DNA of 64,000 nt from FACHB-T130 sp042747725 (GTDB taxonomy: Bacteria; Cyanobacteriota; Cyanobacteriia; Cyanobacteriales; FACHB-T130): NCBI RefSeq assembly GCF_042747725.1, contig NZ_JBHZGO010000082.1:62001-126000 (forward strand). Direction: 5' to 3'. A program made the translations under genes and the position numbers. The notes below the pieces were generated by a model. It was not told where the DNA came from. It saw only the letters and a program-made list of their open reading frames with translations, and did no database searches. Below are positions 1 to 8,497 of this stretch, piece after piece. Position 1 is the stretch's first letter, and the number at the start of each line of letters is the position of its first letter.

Positions 1-26
1 CCTTTGCTGTTTTCATTTCACCATAT

Positions 27-225
27 TAGACCTCTTACAAAAATACTTGGCGATGTTCGTAATTGCGGCTACAAAAACGTAGGCGCGTTCATGCCGTAAG
101 GCTTTAGCCTTCAAGGGAGGGTAGTCCGCCTGCGCGGACTCTTAAAACCCGCTTCCGTCGGGTATAGGTATGTATGCCTCAGACTTCAGTCTGTAGGCAT
201 CCATCGACTCTGTGCAAGAGGTCTA
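27..225. repeat. MITE-like element with 13-bp terminal inverted repeats
   Basis: Bases 27-39 (TAGACCTCTTACA) and 213-225 (TGCAAGAGGTCTA) are inverted copies differing at one position, and they enclose about 200 bp without a convincing gene. Inside are several small hairpins (GTCCGC/GCGGAC, ACCCG/CGGGT, AGACT/AGTCT) and a 42-bp block at 78-119. That block recurs exactly, in reverse orientation, at 26168-26209. The size, terminal repeats and lack of coding capacity fit a non-autonomous element. Mobilisation by a transposase elsewhere in the genome is inference. Confidence 0.55.
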
Positions 226-282
226 CTCATCTGCGACTGTCTGCGACGTTAAACTGAAATATATGAAGTTTTTTGACATACC

Positions 283-304
283 CCCCGCGAGTCAAGCGAC
301 GGGG
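283..304 (-). other. Right-end hairpin, possible omega-RNA 3' part
   Basis: This hairpin lies directly downstream of the tnpB stop codon. In known TnpB systems the guide (omega) RNA covers the 3' end of tnpB and the right end of the element, and the guide segment starts just beyond that end. The placement fits such an RNA reading leftward from about 400 to about 250. No transcript evidence is available, so the assignment is inference from position and folding. Confidence 0.4.
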
Positions 305-312
305 ATTCTTGT

Positions 313-1557
313 TCATAGTTCACAGAAGTCCACTTGCTGTTTGTCAGGTTGCCCATCAATAGTAGAGGTGGTCTTCTCCCTATGCTTTCCCTCTTGCGAG
401 GCAGATCCCTTTTGCCCAAAGATACTGTTGTTCCACTCTATGCCCAGAATCCCCATGCCCTTTTTGAGGATGTTGATTGCTGCGTTTGTGTCACGGCAAA
501 TCTCTATCCCGCAACTAGGGCATGAATGAGTCCTGGTACTGAGGGACTTTTTCACTCTCTGACCACAGTTAGAACAATCTTGGGAAGTGAAGTTAGGCGA
601 TACCGCCACGACTGCCTTATCCCAGATTTCCCCGTAGTAATCCAACCACTGAGTGAACTGATACCAACCAGCATCATTAATCGACTTAGCCAAATGATGA
701 TTCTTGACCATATTCGACACCTTTAAATCTTCATAGACGACAACATCGTTAGATGCTACTACGCACCGAGCTTGTTTAATTGCCCAGTCTTTACGCTGTC
801 TTTGGATCTTGAGGTGGAGTTTCCCTAGCCGAATCCGTGCTTTATGGTAATTCTTTGATTGAGGTTTTTTGTTCTTATTAAATTTTCTACTGACCCGCCG
901 TTGTAACTTCTTAAGTCTCTGCTCAGACTTCCGGAGATATTGAAGATAGATTACAGCGTTATTATTTTGATTTTTCGTGAAGAATTTCAACCCTAGATCA
1001 AGTCCGACGACATTCCCTGTGTATTCTCCTTGCTCTTTACGTTCTGCATCAAAACAGAACTGTGCATAGTAGCCATCGACTCTTTTAACTACTCGGACAC
1101 GGTTGATCTTCAGTCGGAACAGGTCTTCTCTTGTCTGGTTGTTACAGTACAGTGACAAAGTACCAATATTGAAGCCATCCATGAAGACAATGCTCATGCA
1201 GTCTTTGGCTAGTTTCCACCCGGATACTTTGTACTCTACGGAGCGGCAATGCTTCTTGAACTGGGGATAGCCCTTCTTTTTCTCCTGTTTCTTGCAACGA
1301 CGATAGAAGTTAGAGATAGCCTGCCATGCTCTTTCCGCACTAGCTTGACGGGCTGCTGAGTTTAGCGACTTTACGAAGTCAAATTCTTTAGCTAAGTCTT
1401 TGCATAGTGTGTACAAATTAGCTTTACCCACACCCTGATTGTCTATCCAATGCCGTATCGCCTTGTTGCGAATGAATTGAGCTGTTCTAATGGCATCGTC
1501 AAGGGCTAGGTATTGCTCTTTGGTTCCGTTTAGTAGCTTGGCTTCTCTAACTAACAT
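313..1557 (-). CDS. tnpB: TnpB, RNA-guided nuclease of an IS200/IS605 element
   Basis: This is a 414-residue TnpB, about the usual family length. The RuvC-like catalytic acidic residues can be placed at D187 (GLDLGLK), E276 (VYEDLKV) and D356 (CRDTNAAIN). A zinc-binding four-cysteine knuckle (C328, C331, C346, C349) lies before the last of these. An N-terminal helical region and a basic linker after the first RuvC motif match the family. TnpB proteins are known omega-RNA-guided DNA endonucleases that favour retention of their element. The reading frame is intact from ATG to stop with no damage visible, so it is probably active. No tnpA neighbour is present. Confidence 0.92.
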   Translation of the reverse strand: MLVREAKLLNGTKEQYLALDDAIRTAQFIRNKAIRHWIDNQGVGKANLYTLCKDLAKEFDFVKSLNSAARQASAERAWQAISNFYRRCKKQEKKKGYPQFKKHCRSVEYKVSGWKLAKDCMSIVFMDGFNIGTLSLYCNNQTREDLFRLKINRVRVVKRVDGYYAQFCFDAERKEQGEYTGNVVGLDLGLKFFTKNQNNNAVIYLQYLRKSEQRLKKLQRRVSRKFNKNKKPQSKNYHKARIRLGKLHLKIQRQRKDWAIKQARCVVASNDVVVYEDLKVSNMVKNHHLAKSINDAGWYQFTQWLDYYGEIWDKAVVAVSPNFTSQDCSNCGQRVKKSLSTRTHSCPSCGIEICRDTNAAINILKKGMGILGIEWNNSIFGQKGSASQEGKHREKTTSTIDGQPDKQQVDFCEL

Positions 1558-1605
1558 GAATCTACTTTGCCATGTAAAATCGCGGATAAAGTATTAAGAT
1601 TCAAT

Positions 1606-1634
1606 AAAAGCCGCCCTAAAACGGCGGGGCTTTA
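1606..1634. other. Left-end hairpin of the TnpB element
   Basis: This is a stem-loop (CCGCC, 7-nt loop, GGCGG, extended by AAAG/CTTT) about 50 bp upstream of the tnpB start and just before the TTG/GTG start of the next gene. It suits the subterminal hairpin recognised by Y1 transposases. It might also act as a transcription barrier between the two divergent genes. Confidence 0.45.
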
Positions 1635-1665
1635 TACCCAAAATTTTCGGTAAAAAGTAAAGATT

Positions 1666-2622
1666 TTGAGCGTGCAAACCATTACTTTAGGGCGCGATGG
1701 CCCCACTGTCACCCAACTCGGTATCGGCACTTGGGCTTGGGGGGACAAGCTGTTTTGGAATTATGGCAGCGATTACGGGGAAGCCCAACTGCGAGAAGCC
1801 TTTGAAGCCACTCTAGATTCCGGCATTACCTTTTTTGACACTGCTGAGATTTATGGCCCAGGAAAATCAGAGGAATTCTTGGGACAGTTTATGCAACAAA
1901 CTGGACGTTCAGTGCAAATTGCCACCAAATATGGCCCCTACCCTTGGCGATTCACCGCCCAATCTGTCTCAGATGCCTTAACAGACAGTTTAAAACGCTT
2001 GCGGGTTGAGCGAGTTGCCCTTTATCAGGTGCATTGGCCTTTTGCCTTCTTGATGAGTCAAGAGACGCTGATGAATGCCCTAGCCGATGAGGTGAAGCGA
2101 GGCAGAATTGCTACAGTCGGCGTCAGCAATTACTCAGCCGAACAAATGAAAGAAGCGCACCAACTGCTGGCAGCTAGAGGAGTGCCTTTAGCGGTGAACC
2201 AAGTGCGCTACTCTCTGCTAACTCGACAAATCGAAACCAACGGCATTCTAGACACAGCGCGTCAACTGGGAGTCACGATCCTGGCTTACAGCCCTTTAGC
2301 ACAAGGGTTACTCACTGGCAAGTACACTGTTGAGAAGTACCAGGAACCGACGGGTGCCCGCCGATTTGACTCTCGCTTCAGCCGCAGCGGCTTGGAGAAA
2401 ATCTCCCCGGTGACATCCTTATTAAGTCAGTTAGGCGAAAAGTATCAAAAAACACCTGCTCAGGTTGCCCTCAATTGGTTAATTGCTCAGAACGATGTGA
2501 TTCCGATTCCGGGCGCGAAGACAGCCGAACAGGCGCGGCAGAATGCCGGGGCGCTAGGTTGGGAATTGAGCGGCGAGGAAGTTGCCCAATTGGAACAGGT
2601 GAGTCGTCCTTGGCGGAATTAA
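1666..2622 (+). CDS. Aldo/keto reductase
   Basis: This 318-residue protein is a NAD(P)H-dependent oxidoreductase of the aldo/keto reductase superfamily with a TIM-barrel fold. The catalytic tetrad is visible: Asp in the segment FFDTAEIYGPG, the following Tyr, Lys in IATKYGP and His in LYQVHWP. A C-terminal cofactor motif (IPIPGAKTAEQ) is present. The substrate cannot be predicted. No ATG is available at the start: translation may begin at TTG 1666 or GTG 1672, just after the IS left end. The IS has therefore landed directly upstream and may have replaced the native promoter. Confidence 0.9.
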   Translation: MSVQTITLGRDGPTVTQLGIGTWAWGDKLFWNYGSDYGEAQLREAFEATLDSGITFFDTAEIYGPGKSEEFLGQFMQQTGRSVQIATKYGPYPWRFTAQSVSDALTDSLKRLRVERVALYQVHWPFAFLMSQETLMNALADEVKRGRIATVGVSNYSAEQMKEAHQLLAARGVPLAVNQVRYSLLTRQIETNGILDTARQLGVTILAYSPLAQGLLTGKYTVEKYQEPTGARRFDSRFSRSGLEKISPVTSLLSQLGEKYQKTPAQVALNWLIAQNDVIPIPGAKTAEQARQNAGALGWELSGEEVAQLEQVSRPWRN

Positions 2623-2644
2623 ACCGATTTTATATTTTGGTTCG

Positions 2645-2667
2645 CAATCGAGGCCCAGCCTCGATTG
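2645..2667. terminator. Hairpin after the aldo/keto reductase gene
   Basis: A perfect 10-bp stem (CAATCGAGGC / GCCTCGATTG) with a 3-nt loop lies 22 bp past the stop codon. No clear T-run follows it, so it may be a weak terminator or an mRNA-stabilising hairpin. Confidence 0.35.
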
Positions 2668-2859
2668 TGTCCACAGTCATTGAAAATAAAGCTAAAAGTC
2701 GAGCGATCGCATAACGATGAAAATTTTTACTACCCAACTTCTACAGCCCGCAGCATTTTTTTAGCCACTTGGAAAAGCGACACATAAAATTTAACTTAGT
2801 TACCACTTCAGGCTAAAATTACGAGATGGTGTGAGTACGCAGAAATATCTATTTAGCTG

Positions 2860-3132
2860 ATGTCCACTCGTTCATCTACACTGACCCGTCCTCAAGACTC
2901 TGTTGGCAATTCTGAGCCGCTGAGCAATGTTTCGACAGCCTCAACGGGTAACAAGCATCTGAAGCCTGTGACCAAAGCTGTCTATCAAGCCGACCAGCAA
3001 GTTAAGTTCCTGCATTTGCAGGCGGAAGTTGAAATTCTCTTGCAACAGCTGCAAACAATCAAACAGCAGCGGTTAGCATCGGATTGCGAGACGGCGGCGA
3101 TTCCCAACACCGCCAACGCGCCCGGTTCGTAG
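2860..3132 (+). CDS. Small conserved-type protein, function unknown
   Basis: This 90-residue protein has a Ser/Thr-rich first 35 residues. A helical stretch follows at about residues 40-72, rich in Val, Gln and Leu (VKFLHLQAEVEILLQQLQ), that looks able to form a coiled coil. There is no signal peptide or membrane segment. Short proteins of this layout occur in cyanobacterial genomes as hypothetical genes. I do not recognise a function. The ATG start and length are plausible; it stands alone between the reductase and a region of weak coding potential. Confidence 0.55.
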   Translation: MSTRSSTLTRPQDSVGNSEPLSNVSTASTGNKHLKPVTKAVYQADQQVKFLHLQAEVEILLQQLQTIKQQRLASDCETAAIPNTANAPGS

Positions 3133-3189
3133 GAAGAGGCTTTTATCCCTAGAAATGCTGTTTGTAACCCCATCGGCAACTCTTCGGTG

Positions 3190-3537
3190 CTAGCTTCGTT
3201 CGCCGAAGTCATAAATCATTAGCCGATCAAAAGTACTGCCTGCCACAAATTCGGATCGGGCAGTATTTTTGTGCCCGTATAAACGCACTGCACTCAACTC
3301 CACAGTTGGCGAATTCTGCACAATTACCATCATGCCCACACCAATAAGCTCAATGAAGACAACGCTTGGGAACCCTTTCACCCAGCATTTTATGACAGTT
3401 TAGGAAGCTTGGGGAACGGGTGCTTGGAGATGAGCCGCTATTCGCACCGGAATAACCCCAATCGGCAGCACGAGCAGCGCTGAGATTGCTAAACACAAGA
3501 AACGGCATTTTTGGCGCTGGGGATGAAAAATTTTCAT
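3190..3537 (-). pseudogene. Possible degraded secreted-protein gene
   Basis: Reading leftward from ATG at 3537, a 45-codon frame (stop at 3400) starts with basic residues and a hydrophobic stretch (LCLAISALLVLPIGVIPV) that resembles a signal anchor. The next stretch, in another frame, reads on to a stop at 3190. The two could be halves of a broken gene or chance frames. The short N-terminus ending in APVPQA is faintly like the start of YdcF-type (DUF218) proteins, but I cannot establish this. The interval 3133-3617 otherwise holds nothing I recognise. Confidence 0.2.
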
Positions 3538-3617
3538 CAGTTTGCCTTTGCTGCGGGTGAGTGAGGCTACCGTTACCAACTACTGCTCAACCAATTCCAA
3601 GAAGTAAAAATTAATCG

Positions 3618-4796
3618 CTATTGCTCAGTTGCTGCCATGTCACTTGATAGCATTACTCCTATTACTTCGTAGACTTTTGCCGTCCTTCTTACCACATCCT
3701 GGTCATCAAACTCACGCAACACCTTCTCTCTCCCGGCGTCCCCCATCGCTTTGCACAGGTCTGGATCTTTCAGGAGTACCTCAATGGCATTAGCCAGCAG
3801 CCGAGCATTTTTTACTGGAACTAGAAAGCCATTTTTGCCAGGAATAACCACCTCTCGACAGCCGGGGACATCCGTTGCTACCAGTGGTTTACCCATCGCA
3901 GCTGCTTCTAGTAAAATCCGAGGCACACCTTCCCGGTAGGAAGGAAGCACAACAACGGTTGATAAGGCGATCAGGTTTTCCACCTTCTCTGCATACCCTA
4001 GAAGGTCAACCGCTCCCTCCCTGCGCCACCGCTCCAAGGTCGTCTCAGAGATTGAAGATGGATTTCCGGGGTCTGGGACACCTGCTATTTGAAACGTCGC
4101 GCGGACTCCTTTTGTCTTGAGGATGCGGGCAGCTTCAACGTATTCAATCAGGCCTTTATCAACTAGCAGCCTAGCGGCGAACAGCACAACCGGAGCAGGT
4201 GGAGTATCGGGATGACTGGGACGTGGTGAAAAGCGCTTTAAGTCAACACCAGAGCTTCTGATTAGTACCGTCCGGTCTGGAACGATCAGCTTTCGGTCTG
4301 CAAAAGCTTGCAGGTCATCCATATTCTGGAACACAACCCGCACCCTACGGGCAGTCAATATCTGCCGATACAGAAACCGGATAATAGGTTGTAAAATCCG
4401 AGCCTTCCATTCGGTGCTAATAAAGATGTAGCCCAATCCGGTTACAGCATCCACAACTGCTCTCGTTCCACTTAGCTTCGCACCAATCGTTCCGTACAGA
4501 ACGCACTTAATTGTGAAGTGATGGACAGCGGATGGCTTCTCGCGAAAGTAAATGTATGTTAAGTGAGCAATGGTCAAGAGTTCTACTAAAGGGTTGACAC
4601 TCCGCCGACTCAGCCGCAGTTGAATCCAACGAAACCCTTCTGCTTGTAGCCTTTCAACGTAGGCATCCCAAGGGGAAACTAAAACGACTTCGATTCCCTG
4701 AAGGCGCAGAAATCTAGCTAGAGGCAGACGGAAGTTATAAAGATACCAGCCCGTATTAGCAACTAGCAAAATTTTCAGGCGATTTTTGTTTTCCAC
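3618..4796 (-). CDS. Glycosyltransferase family 4 (EPS locus)
   Basis: This 392-residue GT-B fold glycosyltransferase transfers a sugar from an activated donor to a lipid-linked or sugar acceptor at the inner face of the membrane. It has the Gly-rich N-terminal start (ILLVANTGWYLYNFRLPLA) and the C-terminal EX7E motif (EGVPRILLEAA). The N-terminus resembles the WbpH/PglA-like subgroup. It is the last gene of the minus-strand EPS run and sits 239 bp beyond the sugar dehydrogenase. A decayed copy of its first ~25 codons and upstream region is present at 6716-6860. Donor and linkage are not predictable. Confidence 0.88.
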   Translation of the reverse strand: MENKNRLKILLVANTGWYLYNFRLPLARFLRLQGIEVVLVSPWDAYVERLQAEGFRWIQLRLSRRSVNPLVELLTIAHLTYIYFREKPSAVHHFTIKCVLYGTIGAKLSGTRAVVDAVTGLGYIFISTEWKARILQPIIRFLYRQILTARRVRVVFQNMDDLQAFADRKLIVPDRTVLIRSSGVDLKRFSPRPSHPDTPPAPVVLFAARLLVDKGLIEYVEAARILKTKGVRATFQIAGVPDPGNPSSISETTLERWRREGAVDLLGYAEKVENLIALSTVVVLPSYREGVPRILLEAAAMGKPLVATDVPGCREVVIPGKNGFLVPVKNARLLANAIEVLLKDPDLCKAMGDAGREKVLREFDDQDVVRRTAKVYEVIGVMLSSDMAATEQ

Positions 4797-5035
4797 ACAA
4801 CTTATCTCACCCCAGTTTTATCAATTAGTTTATATGCAGGTATGGAAATATATAATCTTGGTAGTAAAGCCGATACTAAAAAAGTTTGTATGAAGTCAAC
4901 TCATCCAGCTTAGGTGCGCTGTTGGTAGCGGCTCTCTTAAGAGCTAGCAGTCGTAGGAAAAAACAGGGTTCTATCGATTCATTCCTGGTTGAGTGCTTCG
5001 CCACTACAAGATAATCAGCGCGTTACAGACATACT

Positions 5036-6340
5036 CTAAAGACTCCAATAATGGATAGTCGATGGTAATGTAGCAGGGTCAAGAACGGATTTGACATCCA
5101 TTAATACTCCACCTGAGCGCAGACAAGCGAGTAGTTGAGCGCGGGGTATGTCTAGGTAAACTTGATGACTGACAGCAAGTATAAGTCCCTCCAGATCGGA
5201 CAAGGCTTGCCAAGGGACAAGCTCAATGTTATATTCTCGCTGCGCTTCATAGGGATCAACCAAGGGGTCATGTACGAGTGGCTCTACACCAAATTGTTGC
5301 AGCTCTGCCACAATATCTGGTACTCGGCTATTCCGCAAATCTGGCACATTTTCCTTAAATGTTAGCCCTAAAATGCCAATCCGCGACCCCTTAATGGGCA
5401 AATTAGCCTCAACTAAAAGCTTGACTAAACGCTGTGCTAGGTATGTACCCATGCTGTCGTTGATGCGGCGACCAGCTAAGATGACTTGGGGATGATAACC
5501 CAGTTCTTCTGCTTTAGTAGTTAGGTAATAAGGATCGACGCCAATACAGTGACCACCGACGAGTCCTGGCGTGAAGGGCAAAAAATTCCATTTCGTCCTA
5601 GCTGTTGCCAAAACATCCTCTGTGCGGATGCCCAGGCGATCGCATATTAAGGCTAACTCGTTCATTAAGGCAATGTTCAAGTCTCGCTGGGTGTTCTCAA
5701 TAACTTTGGCTGCTTCGGCAATTTTAATCGAGGGAGCGCGATAAACCCCGGCGTCAATTATGCTACTGTAGACTCTGGCAATTCGTTCTAGGGTTTCCCC
5801 ATCTTCCCCAGCTACAACTTTGACGAGCTTTTCTAGGGTGTGAACGCGATCGCCTGGATTAATGCGTTCTGGCGAATAACCCAATTTAAAATCAATTCCC
5901 TGCTGTAAACCTGATACTTTAGCTAAGACCGGCCCGCAAATATCTTCTGTTACTCCCGGATATACCGTAGATTCATATACTATTACAGCTCCCGGTTTTA
6001 AAACTTTGCCTATCGTTTCAGAAGCTTGGATCAGGCACGTTAAGTCCGGTCGGTGGTTGCGATCGATTGGCGTTGGTACAGCGACTACAAAAAAATTTGC
6101 TTCAGCTAGGTTGGCGATCGCAGTGGTGATCTGGAGATTGGAAGCTTTTAAGTTTTCATTCGAGATTTGACGGGAAGGATCGACTCCCTCTTTGAGAGTA
6201 TTGACTTTATCTACATTGATGTCAAAGCCAATTGTGCCTGGAAACTTTTCAGCAAATGCCAAGGCAACTGGTAGACCAACATAACCAAGACCGATAACTG
6301 CAATGCGATTTGTTTGCCTAAACGCTTTGCGATCGCTCAT
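5036..6340 (-). CDS. UDP-N-acetyl-sugar 6-dehydrogenase (TviB/WbpO type)
   Basis: This 434-residue nucleotide-sugar dehydrogenase belongs to the UDP-Glc/GDP-Man dehydrogenase family. The N-terminal NAD-binding Rossmann motif is IAVIGLGYVGLPVA, the central domain carries the catalytic cysteine in GGHCIGVDPYYL, and a C-terminal UDP-binding domain follows. It oxidises C6 of a UDP-hexose to a uronic acid in two NAD+-dependent steps. The sequence pattern (STVYPGVTED, KLGYSPERINPGD) is closest to UDP-GalNAc/GlcNAc dehydrogenases such as TviB or WbpO. It would supply an acidic sugar to the EPS. The ATG start overlaps a HIP1 site. Confidence 0.9.
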   Translation of the reverse strand: MSDRKAFRQTNRIAVIGLGYVGLPVALAFAEKFPGTIGFDINVDKVNTLKEGVDPSRQISNENLKASNLQITTAIANLAEANFFVVAVPTPIDRNHRPDLTCLIQASETIGKVLKPGAVIVYESTVYPGVTEDICGPVLAKVSGLQQGIDFKLGYSPERINPGDRVHTLEKLVKVVAGEDGETLERIARVYSSIIDAGVYRAPSIKIAEAAKVIENTQRDLNIALMNELALICDRLGIRTEDVLATARTKWNFLPFTPGLVGGHCIGVDPYYLTTKAEELGYHPQVILAGRRINDSMGTYLAQRLVKLLVEANLPIKGSRIGILGLTFKENVPDLRNSRVPDIVAELQQFGVEPLVHDPLVDPYEAQREYNIELVPWQALSDLEGLILAVSHQVYLDIPRAQLLACLRSGGVLMDVKSVLDPATLPSTIHYWSL

Positions 6341-6387
6341 GATACTTGCTTCTCTTTGATGTTTAGAACCGACAGGTCGGTCTGCCT

Positions 6388-6715
6388 TTAGTCATCCAAC
6401 CATAGCTGGAACATTAGGACAGCCCATAGATCGTATTGCCAGATGCGATCGCCCGAAAGATGCTTCCTCTCTTTCTGAGCAATGGGTTGAGGATTGAAAC
6501 AACCCCAATGCTGCGATCGCTATTCACAAAGCAATGCTTCTGCCCAGTGGCACACAGAACTCCGGCAACCAGCATTTAATCGAAATACCAAAGTCCATTT
6601 TGGGTCTCTCAACCAAGTTCTGAGGCATATACTTACATAAAACTTGCGGCAAAAGTTATGTACCCTAACTCTTTTTGATTTTCATTGTCAGTGGCAGGCA
6701 CTAAGCAAATTCCAT
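6388..6715 (-). pseudogene. Decayed duplicate of the 3' end of asnB
   Basis: Reading leftward, this stretch encodes residues matching the last ~105 codons of the intact asparagine synthase gene at 8498-10465. It ends in LMFQLWLDD then TAA, against LMFQAWLDA in the intact gene. Segments such as KYMPQNLVERPKM and NPQPIAQKERKHLSGDR parallel the intact protein. In-frame stops and small indels show it is non-functional. It joins directly to a decayed copy of the 5' end of the GT4 gene, so it is part of a rearrangement scar. Confidence 0.85.
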
Positions 6716-6860
6716 AATTGTAAAGGTACCAATCCGTATTAGCGATTCAGAAAAATTTGAGGCAATGTTTAATTTTCACACCGTTTATCCCACCCTGATA
6801 TCACCAACTAATTTCTATTCCACGTCTTGAAATATTTTAATTTGCTAGTCATTCTGATAC
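6716..6860 (-). pseudogene. Decayed duplicate of a GT4 gene 5' end and upstream region
   Basis: This block aligns by eye with 4736-4860, which is the first ~22 codons of the GT4 gene plus about 65 bp upstream of it. Shared stretches include CTAATACGG followed by a matching TGGTA-CTTTA segment and the upstream TTATC-CACCC block. The start codon and frame are lost, with a TGA early on. It runs straight into the asnB relic around 6712-6719, giving a GT4-5'/asnB-3' chimera. The remainder to 6986 holds nothing I recognise. Confidence 0.75.
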
Positions 6861-6986
6861 CAAGCTACAACACATTTGATGCACGCCTCACTTAGCGTAT
6901 TAAGCTTGATGCCTATAGCCTGCAATCAATCATCCCTTTTAGCTTTCAAGCATTGCTCTTGCTTCATGAGAGGGTATACGCACTTT

Positions 6987-8399
6987 TCATTTCACCTCAG
7001 TAGCTTCAAAGGCAAGTTTAAGTAGTAGAGATTTACACGATGAAGCCTTCATTACTTCTCGTGAGTCCTGTGGTATAATTCCACAACCGAATACCGCCAT
7101 TATACCTTCTGGTCTATGGTAAGCTGTGCCCGGCTCAACTTGATGCATTGTAATCCCTGCTGATTCCCAACTAAAATTAATACCTTCTCCATTTTTATTT
7201 TTATAAATAAATTTCTTTAACTTAATGTCTAAAGCAGGAGGTGTTCCAATAGTAATACTAAGGCTACTACTGATTTCTTCTACCTTAAATAGTGGCTTCC
7301 CACTTACAGAGTAACAGTTATTCAACTTTTGAATGAGGCAGCATCTTACTTCTGGGTCAGGAATTTCTACAGCAATCTGCGGCACCATTGCCAGAAGTTG
7401 CTTGTAATCTGTTTTTCGTAAGCCAAATACACCCATAAATTTGGGAATATCTGAAATTGCCGATGAAAACCCTTGATATTCATCCCGGTGAATTGCGGCT
7501 TGCCCCATACTGGTGGCAAATACTAAAGTTATTTCTGGATTTACCTGGCAAAATTGCATGGCATCAGCCAGTATTTTGTCAAGTATTTCAAGAGCGAAAA
7601 TCATGGTAGCCGCATGGAGCTTAGGTTGAGTGACGTAGCGATCGCCAAATTCTTCAGGAAAAATATGGTGCCAGTAGCGGTGCATTACACTAGCCACATG
7701 ATTTGTGAAAAATGTAGAGAAGGCTGGCGGGTTTTTCTGGTTATACAGTGACTTGAATATATCCCACAAAAGCAGAGTCTGAAAAGTTGACCGACGTGCA
7801 ACACGCGGCGGATCGAGCCATTCCAGCCAAAGCTGCTTGGCGATTTGTATGATGGTACTCCTGGAAATACCAAGTTTAGGTAGAGAGGCTAATAAACCTG
7901 ATAAATCTTTAGAAATCAGTCTATCTTTTTTGATGACAAGACCGTTTTTGGCAACTTGCCCCAGGTTAAATTTTTGGAAAGGCTCAATATATCTGGGAAT
8001 ACACCTCTCGTCGTGAGCAAAAGTATCGGGAATGTAGAAGCCACCCTCACCTGGATCGCTAGGAGGCCAACTTTGTAAAGAACCACAGATACCAATACTC
8101 AGACCAAGTTCGCGAAAGTCCTCCCAGAGTGGCTTACCTTTGAAAGTACGGGGATCTTGCCCTAAATTTTTGATTCCATGCTCTTGATTACTCATACCCC
8201 GATAAAACGAAGGCCAAGTAACCCAAGGGGAAAGTTCACCGCTATCAACTGCTAACGTAGTGTAAGTTTTGGCGTTGTCAAAAAACTTTCTGATATGGGG
8301 AAAGCGGGGGTCAGTTTTGAATCTATCGATAAGCTGCCACGGAACTTCATTGATTTCCAATAACAGAATTTTGCGGAGTGGTCTAACTAGATTAGACAT
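6987..8399 (-). CDS. Alkaline-phosphatase-superfamily protein (phosphodiesterase/nucleotidase-like)
   Basis: This 470-residue protein has the fold signature of the alkaline phosphatase/type I phosphodiesterase superfamily. The N-terminal metal-site strand is ILLLEINEVPWQLIDRF, a Pro/Ser/Thr nucleophile region is near SPWVTWPSFYRGM, and a C-terminal metal-binding His region is AGTAYHRPEGIMAVFG. There is no signal peptide or membrane segment, so it appears cytoplasmic. It sits between asnB and the sugar dehydrogenase in the EPS run. It could cleave or transfer a phospho-group on a glycolipid or nucleotide sugar, but the substrate is unknown. Some catalytic residues are hard to place by eye. Confidence 0.7.
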   Translation of the reverse strand: MSNLVRPLRKILLLEINEVPWQLIDRFKTDPRFPHIRKFFDNAKTYTTLAVDSGELSPWVTWPSFYRGMSNQEHGIKNLGQDPRTFKGKPLWEDFRELGLSIGICGSLQSWPPSDPGEGGFYIPDTFAHDERCIPRYIEPFQKFNLGQVAKNGLVIKKDRLISKDLSGLLASLPKLGISRSTIIQIAKQLWLEWLDPPRVARRSTFQTLLLWDIFKSLYNQKNPPAFSTFFTNHVASVMHRYWHHIFPEEFGDRYVTQPKLHAATMIFALEILDKILADAMQFCQVNPEITLVFATSMGQAAIHRDEYQGFSSAISDIPKFMGVFGLRKTDYKQLLAMVPQIAVEIPDPEVRCCLIQKLNNCYSVSGKPLFKVEEISSSLSITIGTPPALDIKLKKFIYKNKNGEGINFSWESAGITMHQVEPGTAYHRPEGIMAVFGCGIIPQDSREVMKASSCKSLLLKLAFEATEVK

Positions 8400-8497
8400 T
8401 TATAACCTCCAATAGTTGATTTTTTGGTAGCACAGTAACTGGATCAATTACTGACTTGCATCTATCAATTTTTGATAATGAATGGAGATAAAGAGTG

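Larger units (their letters stand above)
240..1640 (-). mobile_element. IS200/IS605-type element carrying only tnpB
   Basis: The tnpB gene is flanked by hairpins of the sort seen at the subterminal ends of this IS group. One is at 1606-1634 upstream of the gene (stem CCGCC/GGCGG plus AAAG/CTTT with a bulge). The other is at 283-304 just past its stop (stem CCCCGCG paired with CGACGGGG with one bulged base). No TnpA (Y1 transposase) gene lies beside it, so the copy is the solo-tnpB form and would need TnpA from elsewhere to move. The exact ends cannot be fixed by eye, so the limits are approximate. Confidence 0.65.
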
